Assembly: GCA_024636595.1 (NCBI GenBank)
Contig: JAGXGT010000048.1
Span: forward strand, 1 to 14,376
DNA: 14,376 nt
DNA from: Sphingomonadales bacterium
GTDB lineage: Bacteria; Pseudomonadota; Alphaproteobacteria; Sphingomonadales; Sphingomonadaceae
Direction: 5' to 3'
A program made the translations under genes and the position numbers. Under the pieces are notes generated by a model. It was given only the letters and a program-made list of their open reading frames with translations. It ran no database searches and was not told the origin of the DNA. Of the stretch, positions 7,239 through 14,376 are shown piece by piece (within the stretch, counting starts at the first letter, position 1; each line of letters opens with the position of its first letter).

Positions 7239-7249
7239 AAAAGGGTGGG
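7239..7249 (+). promoter_or_regulatory. Possible extra operator half-site in the carboxylase leader
   Basis: AAAAGGGTGGG is identical to bases 4439-4449, the spacer plus right arm of palindrome copy 1. It lacks the left CCACCC arm. It lies 35 nt before the first carboxylase start codon, so near a likely transcription start or in the leader. It could be a secondary half-site for the same regulator; chance is also possible because G-rich words are common here. Confidence 0.35.
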
Positions 7250-7283
7250 ATGACTCACCAAAGCCGCAAGGGAGGATGAGTGC

Positions 7284-9158
7284 ATGGGTCTGCTGGTCAA
7301 TATCGACAATGGCGGTACGTTAACCGATATCTGTGCTTTCGACGGGGAAAAGGTGGTTCACGCCAAAACCGTGACGACACCCCACGATCTTACCGAATGC
7401 CTGATGAACGGTCTGCAGGCGCTGGGCGAACAGCTCGGTCAGGAGGGCGCCCTCACCCGTCTCATCGCTTCTATCGATCATCTGCGCTATTCAACAACGC
7501 AGGGTACGAATGCGATTGTCCAGCGCAAGGGCCCGCGTCTCGGGCTGCTGGTTTCAAACGATGCGCAAATTGAATCGGCCAAAGCGGCGGCCCCAGATCT
7601 GTTTGATGCGCTTGCCGGTGATCGGGTTGCGACAATCGGTAACGCGACGGAAGCACAAGTCATTCAAGCTGTCCGTACGCTGATCGCCAAAGGTGCGAGC
7701 CGGCTGGTGCTGTGCCTTGACGGCAAAGCGGCGGCGCAAGTCGAAAGCGAATTGCGACGGGCGCTCTACGCAGCGTTTCCGCGGCATCTGCTCGGAGCTG
7801 TACCCTTGCTCTTCTCGACCGATCTTGCACCCGGCGCATCGTCGCAGCGGCGCATATGGTCTAGCCTGATCAACGCGTTTCTCCATCCTTCCATGGAGCA
7901 GTTTCTGCATCATGCGGAGAGTCGGTTGCGGCAGCACCGGACGCGCAATCCACTGCTCGTATTTCGCAATGATGGCGGATCGACCCGCGTTTCGCGGACA
8001 ATCGCGCTGCACACCTATTCTTCGGGACCGCGCGGCGGCGCCGTAGGAGCCGCGATTCTCGCAGGCCATTACGGATTTGAACGTTTCGTGTCGATCGACA
8101 TTGGCGGCACCACGACCGACCTTGCCCTGTTCGAGCATGGCGAGGTTGCCGAGCGTCGTTTCGGCGAAGTCGAAGGCGCGCCGATTGCCTTTCCGCTGGC
8201 CGATGTGCCGAGCATTGCCGCCGGAGGAGGTTCCATCCTCAGCGTTGTAAATGGCATCATTCAGATCGGGCCGGAAAGCATGGGCGCATTGCCGGGCCCT
8301 GCCTGTTTCGCCCGTGGCGGCACCAATGCGACGCTCACCGATATCATGTTGCTCGCGGGTATTCTCGATCCTGACAGTTTCTTTGGCGGCAAGCTTGCTC
8401 TGGATCTCGAGAGGGCAAAGAACGCCGTGCGCACCCATATTGCCGAACCGCTCGACATTGATCTTGATGAGGCGATTGATGCGGCGATTGATGCCTATGA
8501 GGCAAAGGTTGCCGGAGCGATTGACGGATTGGCAGGCGAGCAGGGGCTTGATGCGATGCTGGCCTTTGGCGGGGCAGGTCCGATGAGCGCCTGCGGCATC
8601 GCCGAGAAGGCCGGGATCGACCGTGTCCTTGTGCCCCGCTTTGCTGCTGTATTTAGCGCATTCGGCATCGGGTTTAGCCCGATCCGGCATAACCATAGCC
8701 ACCCGGTAGAGGCGTTTAGTGCCGAAGCGGTCGATGCGGCGAAGCGGTTGCTCGAAGAGCAAGCGGGCCGTGCCATGGAAAGCGAAGGTTTTGCGCTGCA
8801 GGACTGTCAGACCGATTGGCAGGCGGTGATCGGCGAAGGCGACGCGGCGCATAGCAGGCCGCTGGCCGAAGTTTCGTCTGATGCAGCCGGTTTCGTTGAA
8901 CTAAATGTGGTTCGGGACATGCCCTCCATTGGTCTTGGAGCTGCCTCTGCGGGGAAGCGACATGATGCCCCGACGTCGCAAACGAGATCGGCCATGGGTG
9001 GTATGCCGCTGTACCGGCTGGAAGAGCTGGAAGCGGGAGCGGGAGCCACCGGGCCCTGCCTTGTTGAGGAGCAGTTTTTCACCGCCTGGATACGCCCCGG
9101 CTGGCATTTCATCGTCACCGGCAATCACGATCTGCTCATTGAGCGGAAGGGAGCCTGA
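7284..9158 (+). CDS. HyuA-like (hydantoinase A/oxoprolinase family) carboxylase ATPase subunit, short paralogue
   Basis: The 624-residue product (roughly 67 kDa) has the ASKHA-type nucleotide-binding fold of HyuA and acetone-carboxylase beta-like proteins, which activate substrate or bicarbonate with ATP in the cytosol. Phosphate loops are DNGGTLTD (8-15; usual form DIGGTFTD) and DIGGTTTD (272-279). Other family marks are GGGSI (314-318), a GPES..GALPGPACF segment (329-342) and AFGGAGPMSACGIAE (428-442). It is about 90 residues shorter than the second HyuA-like protein in the operon, mostly after residue 475 where the C-terminal domain is reduced, and Ile is replaced by Asn in the first loop. 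ATG 7284 has AAGGGAGG (7268-7275) 8 nt upstream. It is first in the operon, and the next gene begins 2 nt after its stop. By order and size it resembles the 70-kDa subunit of acetophenone carboxylase. Whether it hydrolyses ATP or is structural is open. Confidence 0.85.
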   Translation: MGLLVNIDNGGTLTDICAFDGEKVVHAKTVTTPHDLTECLMNGLQALGEQLGQEGALTRLIASIDHLRYSTTQGTNAIVQRKGPRLGLLVSNDAQIESAKAAAPDLFDALAGDRVATIGNATEAQVIQAVRTLIAKGASRLVLCLDGKAAAQVESELRRALYAAFPRHLLGAVPLLFSTDLAPGASSQRRIWSSLINAFLHPSMEQFLHHAESRLRQHRTRNPLLVFRNDGGSTRVSRTIALHTYSSGPRGGAVGAAILAGHYGFERFVSIDIGGTTTDLALFEHGEVAERRFGEVEGAPIAFPLADVPSIAAGGGSILSVVNGIIQIGPESMGALPGPACFARGGTNATLTDIMLLAGILDPDSFFGGKLALDLERAKNAVRTHIAEPLDIDLDEAIDAAIDAYEAKVAGAIDGLAGEQGLDAMLAFGGAGPMSACGIAEKAGIDRVLVPRFAAVFSAFGIGFSPIRHNHSHPVEAFSAEAVDAAKRLLEEQAGRAMESEGFALQDCQTDWQAVIGEGDAAHSRPLAEVSSDAAGFVELNVVRDMPSIGLGAASAGKRHDAPTSQTRSAMGGMPLYRLEELEAGAGATGPCLVEEQFFTAWIRPGWHFIVTGNHDLLIERKGA

Positions 9159-9160
9159 AT

Positions 9161-9571
9161 ATGCATGTTTTTATCACGGACGCGCTTGTCATCGATCTCG
9201 AAAAAGAGACCTGGCAGTGCCGGGGCTGCGAGACCGAACTCGGCTCGGCGCGCGAAAATTACAAATCCTTTCTGCGCGTTCGTCCGCGCAATCCGCAGGA
9301 TATTCATGCGCCGATCATCGACAAGGACCGTTATGAATTCACCTTTGCGCCCGATCCCGAATGGACGCGGATCGTCGAATATTATTGCCCGCACTGCGCG
9401 CGTCAGATGGAGGTTGAGTATCTGCCACCCGGCCACCCGCCAGCCTATGATATCGAACTCGATATTGATGCGTTGAAAGCGCAATGGGCGGACCGCGATG
9501 CGCTGACTGAGCCAGCGATTGGCCCGGCCTTTGTCCCGCCACAGCATCACCACCGCAAGGGGGGCGAATAA
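9161..9571 (+). CDS. Acetone/acetophenone carboxylase gamma-type small subunit (zinc ribbon-like)
   Basis: The 136-residue protein (about 15-16 kDa) matches the acetone carboxylase gamma-subunit family. Two cysteine pairs, C20/C23 in WQCRGCE and C76/C79 in YYCPHC, form a probable four-Cys zinc site. Family stretches ENYKSF, 'DPEWTRIVEYYCP' and EYLPPGHPPAYDIELDIDALK are all present. The partner subunits assemble around this small protein; it has no enzyme activity of its own that I can predict. ATG 9161 follows the preceding stop by 2 nt, with a GGAAGGGA ribosome site inside the upstream gene's end. Its own TAA overlaps the next ATG by one base (TAATG), so translation is coupled. This gene is the strongest evidence that the operon encodes a ketone carboxylase rather than a hydantoinase or 5-oxoprolinase, which lack such a subunit. 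Confidence 0.9.
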   Translation: MHVFITDALVIDLEKETWQCRGCETELGSARENYKSFLRVRPRNPQDIHAPIIDKDRYEFTFAPDPEWTRIVEYYCPHCARQMEVEYLPPGHPPAYDIELDIDALKAQWADRDALTEPAIGPAFVPPQHHHRKGGE

Positions 9572-11724
9572 TGGAGCGGGTTTCGGTCGATATCGGCGGC
9601 ACCTTTACCGATTGCTTTCTTGTCTGGGGTGATCGTTATGTTTCCGCCAAGGCGCTGACCACGCATCAGAATCTGGCACTCGGCTTTAACGCCGCGCTGG
9701 GTCAGGCGATTGAGCAACTGGATCTTACGCTCGAACAGGTGATGGGCGAGGTCGACAGCGTTCGCTATGCGACGACCCTCGGCACCAACGCGCTGATCGA
9801 GAGGCGCGGCCCGACTATCGGTGTGATCACCACCGCGGGTTTCGAGAGCAGCGTCCCGCTCAGCCGTGGTCGTGGCTATGGCGAAGGCCTGCCGGATCGT
9901 TACCGCAAGGATCTGCCGATGGCGCAGCGGCCCGAGCCAATCGTGCCGATCCCGCTGATCGCCGGTGTGCGCGAACGCCTGTCGGAGAAGGGCGAGGTCA
10001 TCATGGCGCTGGACGAGGAAGATGTCCGTGCCCAGGTGCGCAAGCTCGTTGATCGCGGGGCGCAGGCCTTTGTCGTCAGTCTTGTTAATTCGGTCGTCAA
10101 TCCGGCCCACGAACTGCGTGTCGAGGAGCTGATCCGCAGCGAATATCCTGAGCATATGCTGGGATCCGCACCGATCATCCTTGCCCATCTCGTGGCGGGT
10201 CGCAAAGGCGAATATGCGCGGACATCCTCGGCTATCGTCGATGCATTTTTGCACAAGGCGATGTATCTTGGCCTCTCGACGCTGGAACTGAACCTGCGCG
10301 ATAATGGGCATGAACGGCCGATGCAGGTCGTCCATAATTCCGGTGGCATGGCGCAGCTGAATTCAACGGACGCGCTTCAGACGCTGCACTCGGGACCGGT
10401 TGCCGGAATCGGTGCCTCGGAACATCTTGCCGCCGAGACAGATCTTGGCAATGTCGTGTGCAGCGATATGGGCGGCACGTCCTTTGATATCGGCCTGGTG
10501 GTCGAGGGCGGGGTGAAATTCTACGATTTCAATCCGGTGATCGACCGCTGGATGGTCAATATTCCCATGGTTCATCTGGTGACACTAGGGGCGGGCGGCG
10601 GCTCTGTCGCGCGCTACGACCGATTGCGCAGAACGGTTGCGGTTGGCCCGGAAAGTGCGGGCTCCGATCCGGGGCCGGCCTGTTATGACAAGGGCGGCCG
10701 TGATGTCACGGTGACCGATGCCGATCTGGTGCTCGGCTATCTTGAGCCCGACAATTATGCCGGCGGGCAGATTGCGCTGAGCGAGAAGCGCGCGACCAAT
10801 ATGTTCCAGCGCAATATCGGCAAACCGCTGGATATTGATGCGGTCGCGGCTGCCAAATTGGTCAAGCAAAAGGTTGATAATGATATGGCCAATGGCATTG
10901 CGCAGGAATTGCGTGCCAGAGGTTATGAACCGGCTAATTTCACCTTGCTCGCCTATGGTGGCAATGGCGCATTGCATGCCTGCGGCATCGCCGATGCCAT
11001 CGGCATAAAAAAGGTTCTCGTGCCGCCATTCAGTGCTATTTTCTCGGCCGTTGGCGCGGGCAATATGGACCAGCTCCATATCCACGAGCGATCCGTCTAT
11101 CTGCAAATCTATGACAGTGTGACGCGCGAATTGCTCTCCGATTTTGATGGCTTCAACGCCATTGTCGAGCAGCTTGAAGAACGAGGTCGTCTTGATCTTG
11201 TGCGGCAGGGCTATGCCGAAGATGAAATCGAGCATCGGCTTGAGCTCGACATGCGCTATGGTAACCAGCTTGCGCAGACCGCCGTTGTGGTCGGCCAGAA
11301 CCGCATCACCCGCAATCGCGAACTGCTCGAACTGATCGCTCTGTTTGGACGCGATTATGGCAAAAGGTTCGGCGAAGGCAGTCAGGCCCCCGAAGCCGGC
11401 ATCCGCATCAACACCGTCCGCGTGGCCAGTTTTGTCCGGGCCCCCAAGCTCGCCTTTTCGAAAGTGCTGCCAGACCCGGAAACGCTGCGGCCTGCGCCAG
11501 AACCGGCGGAACGCAAGATCTGCCACTTTATCGGCCGCAACGAGCCGACGGAGACCGGATTTTATCGGCCTGAAACGCTTGAGCCGGGCCATGTCGTCGA
11601 AGGGCCATCGGTCGTCATTTCTGAATCGACCACCTTCCTGGTTGAACCGGGCTGGCGGCTGTCGGTCGGCGAATATGGCGCAGGCTGGCTTGAGCGCCAG
11701 GACATAGTTGGAGAAGCAGAATGA
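9571..11724 (+). CDS. HyuA-like carboxylase ATPase subunit, full length
   Basis: The 717-residue product (about 78 kDa) has the normal length for HyuA-like and acetone-carboxylase ATPase subunits. The phosphate loops are canonical: DIGGTFTD at 7-14 and SDMGGTSFD at 298-306. They are followed by GAGGGSVAR (340-348), a GPESAG..PGPACYDKGG segment (359-376) and AYGGNGALHACGIA (461-474). 'RYATTLGTNALIERRG' near 65-80 is typical of the family N-terminal domain. The C-terminal 'GPSVVISESTTFLVEPGW' is the usual closing segment. In ketone carboxylases this subunit uses ATP to phosphorylate the substrate enolate and/or bicarbonate. The start ATG overlaps the gamma-subunit stop (TAATG). The end overlaps the next gene by 4 nt (ATGA), indicating tight coupling and probably fixed stoichiometry. 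Compared with the first HyuA-like gene it looks like the catalytically complete copy. Confidence 0.9.
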   Translation: MERVSVDIGGTFTDCFLVWGDRYVSAKALTTHQNLALGFNAALGQAIEQLDLTLEQVMGEVDSVRYATTLGTNALIERRGPTIGVITTAGFESSVPLSRGRGYGEGLPDRYRKDLPMAQRPEPIVPIPLIAGVRERLSEKGEVIMALDEEDVRAQVRKLVDRGAQAFVVSLVNSVVNPAHELRVEELIRSEYPEHMLGSAPIILAHLVAGRKGEYARTSSAIVDAFLHKAMYLGLSTLELNLRDNGHERPMQVVHNSGGMAQLNSTDALQTLHSGPVAGIGASEHLAAETDLGNVVCSDMGGTSFDIGLVVEGGVKFYDFNPVIDRWMVNIPMVHLVTLGAGGGSVARYDRLRRTVAVGPESAGSDPGPACYDKGGRDVTVTDADLVLGYLEPDNYAGGQIALSEKRATNMFQRNIGKPLDIDAVAAAKLVKQKVDNDMANGIAQELRARGYEPANFTLLAYGGNGALHACGIADAIGIKKVLVPPFSAIFSAVGAGNMDQLHIHERSVYLQIYDSVTRELLSDFDGFNAIVEQLEERGRLDLVRQGYAEDEIEHRLELDMRYGNQLAQTAVVVGQNRITRNRELLELIALFGRDYGKRFGEGSQAPEAGIRINTVRVASFVRAPKLAFSKVLPDPETLRPAPEPAERKICHFIGRNEPTETGFYRPETLEPGHVVEGPSVVISESTTFLVEPGWRLSVGEYGAGWLERQDIVGEAE

Positions 11725-13982
11725 CCCTTGACCTGAACGAATCGCAAAGAGACGCAAATCCTGAAGCCGGGGATGAAGGTGTTAGCGAGATTTTGCGCGA
11801 CACCAGCCTGTTTCTGGCTCCCGATCCCCTGATCATGAACAATCATGGTATGGAGGAGCGGACTGCACTTGAGCACGAAAGCCTTGCCGCAGAGACGGAT
11901 CCGGCGCGGCTGGAAATCGTCCGCGAACGCTTGCTCGCCGGTGCGAATGAAAGTTTCGATATGCTGGAAAGCATGGGCGCGGCGCCGGGGGCGAAATGGG
12001 GCGATTGCGTCTCGGCCATTTTCACCGCAAGTGGTGATCTCAGCCTGGCCAGCACCGGGGGCGTCGTCATTTTCTGCAACCTCGTTCAATATCCGATCAA
12101 GTTCATCAACAAATATTGGACGAATGAACCGACGGTAGGCGTACGCGAGGGTGATGCCTTTCTCGTCAACGATGCCCGCTATGGACAGGCGCATAATACC
12201 GACCAGTCGATGATGATGCCGGTGTTCTGGGAGGGCAAACTTGTCGCATGGGTTGGCGCGACCGTCCACGAGGGCGAGAATGGGGCGATCGAGCCGGGCG
12301 GCATGCCGTCCATGGCGGAACAGGTCTGGGATGAGGGGCTGAAAATGTCTCCCTTCCGTGTCGCCGAAAATTACACACTACGTCGCGATATCGTGACCTT
12401 CCTGCAAAATTCGGTACGCGAGCCCAAGCTGCAATATGCCGATATGAAGGTGAAGATGTTCACCTGCCGCCGGCTTGAGCAGCGGATGCACGAAGCGATC
12501 AGCGAATTTGGCTTGGAAGCCGTTGTCGCCTGCCTGCGCTCCAATCTTGAAGACACTGATGTAGAAGTTCGCAAGCGGCTGAAGGAATGGCCGGACGGCA
12601 CGGTCCGCCACAGCTGGTGGACCGACGGCACTTTGCGCGAAAATGCGATGATCAAGATCAACCTCGCGCTCACCAAAAAGGGCGACCGGCTGATCTTCGA
12701 CTATCGTGGTTCTTCGCCCGAATTCACCAACCGTTCGAACAATTCGCTCGATATCACGCTGAAGGGGATGCTCGCCCAGCTGTTCCTGACCTATATCTGG
12801 CCCGATCTACCGCGTAATCAGGGTGTGCTCGCGCCGATCGAGTTCATCTTTGACGAACGATCGATCCTCAAGCCCGATTTCGGTACACCGAATGCCCAGA
12901 GCATGATGTCGGTCTTCACCTCGTGGAGCGTCGCGCAGGTTGCGGTGATGAAATATCTCTATTCGGTGCCGGACAAATATACCCGGGTGATCGCGCCCTG
13001 GTTCAACATGATCAACACCTTCCTGTTTGGCGGCGTTACCCAGCATGGCGAGATGGTCGGCAATGTCTGTGCCGACATTAACGGCATGGGCGGCGGCGCG
13101 CTCTCGGATCGCGATGGCCAGCACAGCTGTGCGCCGATTTTCGCGACCATGGCCGATCTGGGCGAGCAGGAATTCATGGAAGAGGAAATGCCCTTCGTGC
13201 AGCTTGTCTCCAAGAAGCTGATGAAGGACAATCAGGGCTTTGGCCGCCAGCGCGGCGGCATGGGCTATCAGATGATTCTGGCCTTGCGCGACAGCCCGGT
13301 CTGGGGGTTCATGCTGACCGCTATCGGTTCGAAGTTCCCGAACGTCCCAGGCCTGTTCGGCGGCTATGGCTGCCCGACCTATCCCCTGTGCCGGATATCG
13401 AATGTCGATGTCTTCGAAACGATGCAGAGCGACCCTTCCCAGTTCCGCTATTCGATTGAAGAGCTGATGAACGAGCAGCCGTTCCCGGAGGGCGAATATA
13501 GCACGCATCCGATGTTCATGCCCTATTCGCTGGCCGAACGCGGCGAACTCTACATGATCGCGCAGGGAACCGGCGGCGGCTTCGGTGATCCGCTGGAGCG
13601 CGATCCTGAAGAGGTGATGCGCGATTTTCAGGAAGACCTGGTCTCCGAAGACGTCGCCTGGCGCATCTATCGCATCGTGTTCGATCCGGAAACGCGGATC
13701 GTCGATGAAGCGGCTACGCGACTGGCCCGCGACGAAGTGCGCAAGGAGCGGCTGGATGAGAGCATGTCGTTTGACGAGTATTGCGCTGATTTCGTGACCG
13801 ATGCGCCGCCCGCGAGTCTGCCTTATTATGGCTCATGGGAAGACCCGGCGATGGTCTACGCCGGATCGCCGGATCGCTATTATCCTGCCGGGCAGGTCAA
13901 TCCACCGGTCATTATGCCGAACCCGCTGGAGGTGAAGATCGCCAAGCTGGAGCGTCAACTCGCCGAAGCGCGACAGGGCTGA
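11721..13982 (+). CDS. HyuB-like / acetone-carboxylase alpha-type carboxylating subunit
   Basis: The 753-residue product (about 84 kDa) matches the HyuB fold and specifically the acetone-carboxylase alpha style. The segments 'AAPGAKWGD', 'SGDLSLASTGGVVIF', NDARYGQAHNTDQSM (150-164), VHEGENGAIEPGGMPS (182-197) and 'DIVTFLQNSVREPKLQ' are hallmarks. A putative metal triad is H158, D161 and H183. Its spacing of 3 and 25 residues equals that of the Mn ligands I recall for the Xanthobacter acetone carboxylase alpha subunit (H150, D153, H175). In that family this subunit joins activated ketone and CO2 at the metal. The C-terminus ends in a short charged helix (KIAKLERQLAEAR). The start ATG lies in an ATGA overlap with the previous gene, with GGAGAAG upstream. 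The stop is 3 nt before the next ATG. All recognisable key positions are intact. Confidence 0.9.
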   Translation: MTLDLNESQRDANPEAGDEGVSEILRDTSLFLAPDPLIMNNHGMEERTALEHESLAAETDPARLEIVRERLLAGANESFDMLESMGAAPGAKWGDCVSAIFTASGDLSLASTGGVVIFCNLVQYPIKFINKYWTNEPTVGVREGDAFLVNDARYGQAHNTDQSMMMPVFWEGKLVAWVGATVHEGENGAIEPGGMPSMAEQVWDEGLKMSPFRVAENYTLRRDIVTFLQNSVREPKLQYADMKVKMFTCRRLEQRMHEAISEFGLEAVVACLRSNLEDTDVEVRKRLKEWPDGTVRHSWWTDGTLRENAMIKINLALTKKGDRLIFDYRGSSPEFTNRSNNSLDITLKGMLAQLFLTYIWPDLPRNQGVLAPIEFIFDERSILKPDFGTPNAQSMMSVFTSWSVAQVAVMKYLYSVPDKYTRVIAPWFNMINTFLFGGVTQHGEMVGNVCADINGMGGGALSDRDGQHSCAPIFATMADLGEQEFMEEEMPFVQLVSKKLMKDNQGFGRQRGGMGYQMILALRDSPVWGFMLTAIGSKFPNVPGLFGGYGCPTYPLCRISNVDVFETMQSDPSQFRYSIEELMNEQPFPEGEYSTHPMFMPYSLAERGELYMIAQGTGGGFGDPLERDPEEVMRDFQEDLVSEDVAWRIYRIVFDPETRIVDEAATRLARDEVRKERLDESMSFDEYCADFVTDAPPASLPYYGSWEDPAMVYAGSPDRYYPAGQVNPPVIMPNPLEVKIAKLERQLAEARQG

Positions 13983-13985
13983 TCG

Positions 13986-14376
13986 ATGGCACGGCTGCTG
14001 TGGCTGGATGCGTATGATTATGCAGTCGCCTTGCTGCGAAGCGGCGAGGACCCATGGCTACAGCCGGACTCGATCGGGATTTTCTGCGACGAGGCAATCA
14101 AGTTGCTGGGGGCGGATTATCTGCTTCTGCCACTTGCGCCGTTGCTAGGCCGCTATCTGAGCGATGCGGGCGATGACGGGGAAGCGCGCGCAGAGGCTTT
14201 GGATGAAGCGGCCGGTGAGGGCGAATTGCTGGAGACAATTGGTCGGGCAATGACCGCGCTGGCCGTATCGGCGGGCGCGGACAAGGTTGTTCCGGTTCTG
14301 CCGGGGCCTGCCGCTATTGGTGGTGATGACGAGGATGCACTCGACATCGCGTCGATGGCGCTGGGCGATATTCTCC
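13986..14376 (+). CDS. Fifth gene of the carboxylase operon, unrecognised, cut by window edge
   Basis: An open frame runs from ATG 13986 to the right edge, 130 codons without a stop. It starts 3 nt after the HyuB-like gene's TGA, so it is almost surely co-transcribed and translationally coupled. The ribosome site is weak. The N-terminus (MARLLWLDAYDYAVALL) is not a signal peptide. The region about 60-85 is acidic and low in complexity. Residues about 103-118 read ADKVVPVLPGPAAIGG, which faintly recalls the 'PGP..L' strand of uroporphyrinogen-decarboxylase or MetE-like barrels; I give that little weight. By position it could correspond to the fifth, about 34-kDa, subunit of acetophenone carboxylase, which I recall is encoded last. 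No membrane segment is seen in the part available. Confidence 0.75.
   Translation, partial: MARLLWLDAYDYAVALLRSGEDPWLQPDSIGIFCDEAIKLLGADYLLLPLAPLLGRYLSDAGDDGEARAEALDEAAGEGELLETIGRAMTALAVSAGADKVVPVLPGPAAIGGDDEDALDIASMALGDIL

Noticed and set aside
7253..7281. Hairpin ACTCA/TGAGT around the ribosome-binding site of the first carboxylase gene
   Set aside because: Only five pairs across a 19-nt loop; too weak to claim a riboswitch or translational switch.
7554..8852. 432-codon minus-strand frame inside the first HyuA-like gene
   Set aside because: It is Arg/His/Gln-rich shadow sequence opposite a conserved ATPase, with no ribosome site and no family resemblance.
10585..11757. 390-codon minus-strand frame inside the second HyuA-like gene
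   Set aside because: It is antisense shadow of a gene whose motifs are canonical; no independent coding evidence.
7284..13982. Annotation of the operon as hydantoinase or 5-oxoprolinase
   Set aside because: The HyuA/HyuB names come from fold homology. The acetone-carboxylase gamma-type subunit and the alpha-type signature segments point to a ketone carboxylase.

Overview
The window looks like alphaproteobacterial DNA, most likely from a sphingomonad. The reasons are the moderately high GC content, the flavour of the IS6 transposase and recombinase remnants, and the SCP2-type thiolase beside a CurA-type reductase. The taxonomic call is inferred from protein style and was not tested.

Left part (1 to about 1930): the 3' part of a tRNA-Phe(GAA) gene enters from the left edge. 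Behind it lies about 1.9 kb of decayed DNA on the minus strand: the C-terminal scrap of a site-specific recombinase, a frameshifted and truncated serine hydrolase (beta-lactamase fold) lipoprotein gene, and the first 45 codons of an IS6-family transposase. This looks like the scar of an island or repeated insertions beside a tRNA gene.

Middle part (about 1906 to 7170): a two-gene minus-strand operon encodes an SCP2-type thiolase (3153-4343) and an NADP-dependent double-bond reductase of the CurA/prostaglandin-reductase type (2116-3123). It ends near a strong hairpin plus T-run. Divergent from it is a large LuxR-type regulator of the MalT/LAL class (STAND ATPase with a C-terminal HTH).

Right part (7178 to the right edge): a tightly coupled plus-strand operon encodes a short HyuA-like ATPase, a four-cysteine gamma subunit of the acetone-carboxylase family, a full-length HyuA-like ATPase, a HyuB/acetone-carboxylase-alpha-like subunit, and an unrecognised fifth gene cut by the window edge. 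Two different HyuA-like subunits, a small zinc-type subunit, one HyuB-like subunit and an extra gene resemble the five-subunit acetophenone carboxylase more than the three-subunit acetone carboxylase. I read it as an ATP-dependent ketone carboxylase whose substrate is unknown.

How the parts fit: the carboxylase would turn a ketone into a beta-keto acid. After CoA activation by a ligase not seen here, the divergent thiolase could cleave it, and the reductase could saturate an enone precursor. The best regulatory signal is an almost identical 18-bp palindrome (core ACCC-N4-GGGT) centred about 98 bp upstream of the start codons of both the thiolase operon and the carboxylase operon. It is a strong candidate operator for the MalT-like regulator encoded between them.
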